NCBI RefSeq assembly: GCF_003002095.1
Contig: NZ_PVZC01000006.1
Coordinates: forward strand, 475,264 to 539,263
Direction: 5' to 3'
Length of the DNA stretch: 64,000 nucleotides
From: Allonocardiopsis opalescens
Lineage (GTDB): Bacteria; Actinomycetota; Actinomycetes; Streptosporangiales; Streptosporangiaceae
Made by a program: the position numbers and the translations under genes. The notes beneath the pieces were generated by a model that worked only from the letters and a program-made list of their open reading frames with translations, was not told the DNA's origin and searched no databases. Positions 59,197-64,000 of the stretch are shown piece after piece (the stretch's first letter is position 1; every line of letters begins with the position of its first letter).

Positions 59197-60744
59197 TCAG
59201 GCGGCGGGCCGGCCGGCCGGCTCCGCGGAGTCCGCACCGTCGGTCGGGGCCATCACGAGGTCGAGTACCTGCGCTTCGTCGAGTTCGGTGGCGGCCGCCT
59301 CGTGCACCAGGCGGCCCTCGCGCACCACCAGGACGCGGTCGGAGAGGCCGAGCACCTCGGGGACCTCTGAGGAGACCAGCAGCACGCCGAGCCCCTGCTC
59401 GGCGAGCCGGCGGATCAGGGCGTACAGCTCGGTGCGCGCTCCGACGTCGACGCCCCGGGTGGGTTCGTCCAGCAGCAGCAGCCTGCGCCGCTGCACCAGC
59501 CAGCGCGCCAGCACCGCCTTCTGCTGGTTGCCGCCGGACAGGGTGCGCACCTCGCGTTCGGGGTCGTGCGGGCGCAGGTCCAGTGCCGCGACCTGCTCGG
59601 CGGCGGCGCGGGCCGCCTTGCGGCGGTCCAGCCAGCCGAAGGTGGCGAAGTCGTCCATGGCGGCCAGCAGGATGTTCTCGGCGACGGAGTCGTGCAGCAG
59701 CAGCGCCTGGCTCTTGCGCTCTTCGGGCGCCAGCCCCATGCCGGCCGCCACGGCCGCCGGGGTGGAGCCGCGCCGCACCGGCTTGCCGTCGATGAGCACC
59801 TGGCCCGCCGAGGCGCGGCGGGCGCCGTAGATGGTCTCCAGGATCTCCGAGCGGCCGGAGCCGACCAGCCCGGCCAGCCCGACGATCTCGCCGGCCCGCA
59901 CCGAGAAGCTGATGTCGGCGAAGACGCCGGGGAGGCTCAGCCCGCGCACGTCGAGCACCGCGGCGGCGTCGGGCGCGGGCGCCGGGCGCTCGGGGAAGGT
60001 GTTGGCGAGGTCGCGGCCGACCATCAGCGAGACGATCTGCGGGGTGGGGGTGTCCTTGGCGGCCAGTCCGACGGCGACGGTGCGGCCGTCCTTCAGGACG
60101 GTGACCCGGTCGCCGATCTCGCGGATCTCGGCGAGGCGGTGGGAGATGTAGACGACGGCGACGCCGGCGGCGCGCAGGTCGCGGATGATGCGGAAGAGGT
60201 TGCCGACCTCGTCGTGGGCGAGCGCGGCCGAGGGCTCGTCCATGATGATCAGCTTGGCCTCGTGGGAGAGGGCGCGGGCCATGCTGACGATCTGCTTGTG
60301 CGCGGCGGGGAGCCGGCCCAGCTCGGTCCTGGGTGAGATCTCGCCGTGGCCGAGGCGGTGCAGCAGTTCCTGGGTCCGGCGGTTCATCTCCGACCGGTGG
60401 ATGAAGCCGGCCGTCGTCTGCTCGTGGCCGAGGAAGACGTTCTCGGCCACCGAGAGGCCGTCGACGAGGTCGAGCTCCTGGTAGATGGTGGCGACCCCCA
60501 GCCGCATCGCGGCGGTCGGGGAGTTCAGCCGGACGGGCTCGCCCTGCCAGCTGATGGTGCCTTCGTCGGGCTGGTGCGCCCCGGACAGCACCTTGATCAG
60601 AGTGGACTTGCCCGCGCCGTTCTGACCGAGTAGGCAGTGGACCTCACCGGGGCGCACCACCAGGTCGACCCCGTCGAGGGCGCGCACGCCGGGGAACTCC
60701 TTGACGATGCCGATCATTTCCAGCAGCGGTTCGGACTCGGGCAC
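59197..60744 (-). CDS. Sugar ABC transporter ATP-binding protein (RbsA/MglA type, duplicated ATPase)
   Basis: A 515-residue protein of two fused ABC domains. Domain 1: GQNGAGKSTLIKVLSG, signature LPAAHKQIVSMARALS, Walker B LIIMDEPSAAL. Domain 2: GLVGSGRSEILETIYG (degenerate Walker A, as in all RbsA), signature LSGGNQQKAVLARWLVQ, Walker B LLLLDEPTRGVDVG. First gene of the operon ATPase-permease-binding protein-dehydrogenase-isomerase. Confidence 0.95.
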   Translation of the reverse strand: MPESEPLLEMIGIVKEFPGVRALDGVDLVVRPGEVHCLLGQNGAGKSTLIKVLSGAHQPDEGTISWQGEPVRLNSPTAAMRLGVATIYQELDLVDGLSVAENVFLGHEQTTAGFIHRSEMNRRTQELLHRLGHGEISPRTELGRLPAAHKQIVSMARALSHEAKLIIMDEPSAALAHDEVGNLFRIIRDLRAAGVAVVYISHRLAEIREIGDRVTVLKDGRTVAVGLAAKDTPTPQIVSLMVGRDLANTFPERPAPAPDAAAVLDVRGLSLPGVFADISFSVRAGEIVGLAGLVGSGRSEILETIYGARRASAGQVLIDGKPVRRGSTPAAVAAGMGLAPEERKSQALLLHDSVAENILLAAMDDFATFGWLDRRKAARAAAEQVAALDLRPHDPEREVRTLSGGNQQKAVLARWLVQRRRLLLLDEPTRGVDVGARTELYALIRRLAEQGLGVLLVSSEVPEVLGLSDRVLVVREGRLVHEAAATELDEAQVLDLVMAPTDGADSAEPAGRPAA

Positions 60745-60886
60745 CAGATTCCCCCGGCTGTCGCGACCGGCCGGACGGGAAACCGCCCGGCAACCGGTCG
60801 GAAATAGACCGGCTGCCGGTGAATCTACGTACTTTGGCCAGCCTTGTGAAGACCTTCAGGCGAAAGTCGACGCACTTGTGACGTGG

Positions 60887-60897
60887 CTTGGACTAAG
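60887..60897. promoter_or_regulatory. Possible operator upstream of the sugar operon
   Basis: CTTGGACTAAG is an imperfect 11-bp palindrome in a relatively AT-rich stretch 143 bp upstream of the ATPase gene. It resembles sites bound by sugar-responsive ROK/LacI-type regulators, but no regulator gene is nearby. Confidence 0.3.
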
Positions 60898-60942
60898 TTT
60901 CGGCGGATGCGCTACCCGGCGCCACCGCGGCCGCACGGCGCG

Positions 60943-61734
60943 CTAGCCCGGCATGCTGGTCACGGTGAGGTCGTCGTGCAGGAAGCAGAGGTAGCCGGCC
61001 ACGTCCAGGGCCTCGGCGAGCGGCGCCGGGTAGGACCACGCCGCGTCGTCGAGCCGCCTGTCGCCGACCCGCAGCGACCAGTACGAGGCGTTCCCCTTGT
61101 AGGGGCAGACCGAGGTGGTCTCGCTGGGCTGGAGGAGGTCGCGCCGGACGTCCTCGGGCGGCAGGTACAGCCGGTTGGGCAGCCCGGTCTCCGACAGCAG
61201 GCGCGGCCGGTCGGACTCGGCGATGACCTCGTCGCCCAGGGTGACCCGCACCCGGCGGCTGCTGCGGCGTACGTCGACGCGGTGGTAGGGGTCGCGCAGG
61301 TGGCCCTGGACGTGCTCGTCCTCGTCCAGCCAGCCGTCGGCCGCCTCCCAGTACATCGAGGCCAGGCCGCGCAGCCAGGAGGACTCGGGGTTCGGCTCGG
61401 GGTAGGACCACACGGCGTTGTCCACCGTGCGGTCGCCGACCCGCAGGTGCCAGTAGCGCGCGTCGCCCTTGAACGGGCAGTGGGTGGTGTGGTCCGACGG
61501 CGTCAGCACCTCGTCGCGGATGTCGTCGAGCGGCACGTAGAGCACCGGCAGCAGGCCGGTCTCGTGCAGCAGCCGCCCCCGTTCGGTGTCCAGCACGGTC
61601 ACCTCCCCGACCACCGCGCGGATCCGGCGCGGGAACGGGTGCAGCAGCAGGCGGTGCTGCGGCCCGTCGAGCCGGTAGTTGACGGTCTCGGGAACGCGGC
61701 GCGACAGCGGCCCGTAACCGAAGGTCAGCGACAT
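60943..61734 (-). CDS. Tandem DUF427-domain protein
   Basis: A 263-residue protein built of two similar halves of about 115 residues. Each carries the DUF427 signature: TETGLxxVLYVPLDDIRDEVL / TTHCPFKGDARYWHLRVGDRTVDNAVWSYPEP and LPNRLYLPPEDVRRDLLQPSETTSVCPYKGNASYWSLRVGDRRLDDAAWSYPAP. The CPFKG/CPYKG Cys-Lys motif is conserved in both. The catalytic role of the family is not established. ATG 61734 has GAGGAG upstream. Confidence 0.9.
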   Translation of the reverse strand: MSLTFGYGPLSRRVPETVNYRLDGPQHRLLLHPFPRRIRAVVGEVTVLDTERGRLLHETGLLPVLYVPLDDIRDEVLTPSDHTTHCPFKGDARYWHLRVGDRTVDNAVWSYPEPNPESSWLRGLASMYWEAADGWLDEDEHVQGHLRDPYHRVDVRRSSRRVRVTLGDEVIAESDRPRLLSETGLPNRLYLPPEDVRRDLLQPSETTSVCPYKGNASYWSLRVGDRRLDDAAWSYPAPLAEALDVAGYLCFLHDDLTVTSMPG

Positions 61735-62066
61735 CGAGGTCAGCTCCTCGGGGATGTGTCGGCGGCGGCTCGGCGAGCCGCCCGGTCGTAGGGTCGATTC
61801 TGGTGGACGGGACCGAGCGAGGACGGGACCTGAACGCATCCGGCCGGTCGGCCGGGTCCGGGCGGACGGGCGGACCACGTCCCGGCCGGGAGCGGTGGCC
61901 TGATCCGGCCGCTCGGTGGGCTACCTTCCCCGGCCGCCGCCGGCTCATGTCCGCCCGCCGCGGCCGGAGCGCGTGAGAGGATCGGCGCCGACAAAAGGCG
62001 CGCATCGCGCGCCCCGCCCCGTGTCCGCCCGATCCGGGCACCCCGAACAGGGAATCCCGCGCAGCC
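61735..62066. other. Divergent intergenic region, 332 bp
   Basis: Very GC-rich, between divergent DUF427 and DUF418 genes, so both promoters should be here. I found no consensus hexamers, riboswitch or small ORF with coding features. GGCGCGCATCGCGCGCC-type self-complementarity occurs near 62000-62015. Confidence 0.45.
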
Positions 62067-63350
62067 ATGGCCGCATCCCCCTCGCCCTCCGCCGGCGCGC
62101 CGTTCCGCGGCCCGGCCACCATCACCGAGCGCTCGCTGGCGCCCGACCTCATCAGGGGCAGCGCCCTGCTGCTGATCGCGGTGGCCAACTCCGTCCTGCA
62201 CCTGTGGGGCCACCCGCTGGGCCTGCGCAGCCGGCCCGAACCCGGCACCGCGCTCGACCAGGCCTTCTCCTTCGGCAGCCTGCTGCTGGTCGACGGCCGG
62301 GCCTATCCCCTGTTCGCGGCGCTCTTCGGCTACGGCGCCGCGCAGATCGTCACCCGCCAGGCCGAGGCCGGCACCTCCGTCGGGCAGATCCGCCGTCTGC
62401 TGGGCCGGCGGGGCGGCGCGCTGCTGCTGTTCGGCTTCGTGCACGCCGTGCTGCTGTGGTCGGGCGACGTGCTGGGCCTGTACGGGCTGCTCGGGCTGGC
62501 GCTGGTCGCCTTCGTCCGGCTCCGCGACCGGTGGCTGCTGATCTGGTTCGGGCTGATGCTGATCCCGTTCGTCCTGTCCAACGCGCTGCTGGGCGTGGAG
62601 TTCGCCGACGGCACCGCCGCCTCGGTCGACTCCGGCTCCGAGGCCGACTTCGCCGCCGCGATGACCCTGCGCCTGTCGGAGTGGCTGGCGCAGCTGGTCC
62701 TCGGCCCGGTGCTGGGCATGGTGGGCATCCTGGCCCCGATGCTGATGGGCTACCTGGCCGGTCGGCATCGCGTGCTGTCCGAGCCCGACCGGCATCGGCG
62801 CACGCTGCTGCGCACGGCCCTGGTGGGCGTCCCCGCCGGGGTGCTGGCCGGCCTGCCGCTGGCCCTGGCGGGCGCCGGCTACCTCGCCGTGCCCGCCGAG
62901 TCGCTGCCGCTGCTGGCAGCCCTGCACGGCATCGGCGGCCTCGCGGTGGCGCTCGGCTACGGCGCGGCCCTCGGACTGGCCGCGGGCGCGGTCGAGCGGC
63001 GCGTCGCGAGCGCGGCCGGCGGCGCGGCCGGGTACGGCAGGACGGTGGCGGCGCTGGCCGCGACCGGCCGCAACTCCCTGAGCGCGTACCTGCTCCAGTC
63101 GGTCGTCTTCGTGGCGCTGCTGGCGCCGTGGTCGCTGGGGCTGGGGGACGACATCAGCGTCGCGGCGGCGATGGGGCTCGGCGCGGCCGTCTGGCTCGTG
63201 TCGGTGCTCGCGGCCGCCGGGTACGGCGACCGCCGCGGTCCCGCCGAGTCGGTACTGCGCAGGATCGTCTACGGCGACCGCGGCCGCGCGGTCGCGGCCC
63301 CGTCCGGGGCGGCACCGGACGCGTCGCCCGGCGATTCCCGGACCACGTGA
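62067..63350 (+). CDS. DUF418-family membrane protein
   Basis: A 427-residue protein of about ten hydrophobic segments. Family motifs: RSLAPDLIRGSALLLIAVANSVLHLWG (DxxRG at the first helix), LLVDGRAYPLFAALFGYGAAQI and the C-terminal ATGRNSLSAYLLQSVVFVALL (GRxxLSxYLxQS). The DUF418/YeiB family resembles acyltransferase-3-like membrane proteins. Function unknown. A polar C-terminal tail of about 35 residues lies in the cytoplasm. Confidence 0.9.
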   Translation: MAASPSPSAGAPFRGPATITERSLAPDLIRGSALLLIAVANSVLHLWGHPLGLRSRPEPGTALDQAFSFGSLLLVDGRAYPLFAALFGYGAAQIVTRQAEAGTSVGQIRRLLGRRGGALLLFGFVHAVLLWSGDVLGLYGLLGLALVAFVRLRDRWLLIWFGLMLIPFVLSNALLGVEFADGTAASVDSGSEADFAAAMTLRLSEWLAQLVLGPVLGMVGILAPMLMGYLAGRHRVLSEPDRHRRTLLRTALVGVPAGVLAGLPLALAGAGYLAVPAESLPLLAALHGIGGLAVALGYGAALGLAAGAVERRVASAAGGAAGYGRTVAALAATGRNSLSAYLLQSVVFVALLAPWSLGLGDDISVAAAMGLGAAVWLVSVLAAAGYGDRRGPAESVLRRIVYGDRGRAVAAPSGAAPDASPGDSRTT

Positions 63351-63445
63351 CACCCGGCACACTGGCAAACCGGCCGACCTGACGACGCGTCCTATGAGCG
63401 ATACCGGACGAGCGGTCTGACGGAGCACGAACATGGACAACGGCA

Positions 63446-63637
63446 ATGCGCGAACGGCGTGAGCTGCGGTCCTCGCTACTGCTGAATGTCGAGCGCGGCG
63501 CCTTCTGGGCGCTGTACGTGGTGGCGCTGGCCGCCGCCGTCCTCTACTGGAACCGCGGCGAGACCGATGCCGCCGCGATCGTGGCCGCCTGCGCCGCGGT
63601 GGCCGCCGCCCAACTGATGCGCCTTCCGCGCACCTGA
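63446..63637 (+). CDS. Possible small two-helix membrane protein, 63 residues
   Basis: MRERRELRSSLLLNVERG is followed by two hydrophobic segments (FWALYVVALAAAVLYW and AAIVAACAAVAAAQLM) separated by the polar NRGETD. The ribosome-binding site is poor at this ATG, but a 9-codon ORF (ATG 63433, MDNGNARTA) with GGAG upstream overlaps its start and could deliver ribosomes by coupling. The perfect 38-bp palindrome right after the stop supports a real transcript end here. Confidence 0.5.
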   Translation: MRERRELRSSLLLNVERGAFWALYVVALAAAVLYWNRGETDAAAIVAACAAVAAAQLMRLPRT

Positions 63638-63638
63638 G

Positions 63639-63676
63639 GCCGTCGGCGCGTGCGGACGTCCGCACGCGCCGACGGC
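63639..63676. terminator. 38-bp perfect palindrome, terminator
   Basis: GCCGTCGGCGCGTGCGGAC and its exact complement form a 19-bp-per-arm palindrome starting 2 bp after the small ORF's stop. A very stable hairpin without a T-run. Confidence 0.75.
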
Positions 63677-63813
63677 GCTCCCGCTGAGTCCGGGCGCCTT
63701 TCCCCTGCCTCTCCCCCGGCCCATCGGCGGCCCCGCACGGCGGTCGCCGCCGGCCGCGGGGCCGTTTCGCCGTATGCCCAGACCACACGAGGAATCGATC
63801 AGCTGGCAACTAA

Positions 63814-63834
63814 GTTGAGTCAAGTAGGCTCATC
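63814..63834 (+). promoter_or_regulatory. HAIR-like HspR operator and dnaK promoter region
   Basis: GTTGAGT-N7-GCTCATC matches the HspR-associated inverted repeat CTTGAGT-N7-ACTCAAG at 10 of 14 positions. A second right half-site, ACTCAAT, lies at 63880-63886. Between them TTGACC (63839) with CATTAT 17 bp later is a plausible promoter. HspR control of dnaK is usual in actinobacteria. Confidence 0.6.
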
Positions 63835-63905
63835 CGATTTGACCGAGACGAGCACGGACAGCATTATTGCGTTGATCGGACTCAATACACGGGGAGGAGC
63901 ACACG

Positions 63906-64000
63906 GTGGCGCGTGCGGTTGGTATTGATCTTGGTACGACGAATTCGGTGGTGGCGGTGCTGGAGGGTGGGGAGCCCACGGTGATCGCTAATGCGGAGGG
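63906..64000 (+). CDS. dnaK: Chaperone protein DnaK, 5' end only
   Basis: GTG 63906, with GGGGAGGAG 6 nt upstream, opens a frame [32 protein letters not shown] that runs off the right edge. [12 protein letters not shown] is the invariant phosphate-1 motif at the N-terminus of DnaK, so the Hsp70 ATPase domain begins here. Probably the first gene of dnaK-grpE-dnaJ-hspR. Confidence 0.97.
   Translation, partial: MARAVGIDLGTTNSVVAVLEGGEPTVIANAE

Overview
The window is high-GC DNA with densely packed genes, many GTG starts and 4-bp ATGA/GTGA overlaps. The gene set is that of an aerobic actinobacterium: B12-dependent ribonucleotide reductase with NrdR, lexA paired with a LysM protein, a SAM-IV riboswitch, an F420-type luciferase-like oxidoreductase, and a methyltransferase/reductase pair for 10-methyl-branched fatty acids. 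A member of the Streptosporangiales/Nocardiopsaceae is my best guess, by inference only. No tRNA, rRNA, CRISPR array, insertion sequence or prophage is visible.

Layout. 1-4.9 kb is a conserved DNA-precursor/DNA-damage block: nrdJ (runs off the left edge), nrdR with two NrdR boxes, and a LysM protein divergent from lexA around three LexA (SOS) boxes. 4.9-7.9 kb looks like an insertion: a class II lanthipeptide synthetase (LanM) with lower GC than its surroundings, preceded by a 50-residue acidic ORF ending in Cys-Gly-Cys that may be its precursor peptide. leuS follows, preceded by a short Leu-Leu-Leu leader peptide and a terminator (an attenuator). 10.8-23.5 kb holds a secreted M23 endopeptidase, a lipoprotein, an acyl-CoA ligase, gamma-glutamyltransferase, the branched-fatty-acid pair, an Asp/Glu racemase-like enzyme, two exported proteins and a class V aminotransferase under a SAM-IV riboswitch. 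23.9-28.4 kb is a gluconate locus (GntP permease, GntR-type regulator, gluconokinase) interrupted by an alcohol dehydrogenase and a thioesterase.

30.5-42.4 kb appears to be one regulon for an unidentified acyl substrate. A minus-strand operon (phosphotransferase, two acyl-CoA dehydrogenases, SDR, acyl-CoA ligase), a TetR gene and a five-gene Liv-type ABC transporter are tied together by two near-identical 18-bp palindromes, one of which sits at the predicted transcription start of the transporter operon.

42.5-50.8 kb contains an SDR, a two-gene accessory cassette with a PD-(D/E)XK nuclease signature and an unknown partner, a large helical-repeat protein and conserved actinobacterial proteins. 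50.9-64 kb holds a DinG-type helicase, Ohr, a hydrolase, a minus-strand sugar operon (ABC importer, Gfo/Idh/MocA dehydrogenase, sugar phosphate isomerase), DUF427 and DUF418 proteins, and the first codons of dnaK behind a HAIR-like element.

All calls come from reading the sequence and from family knowledge. No database search was run.
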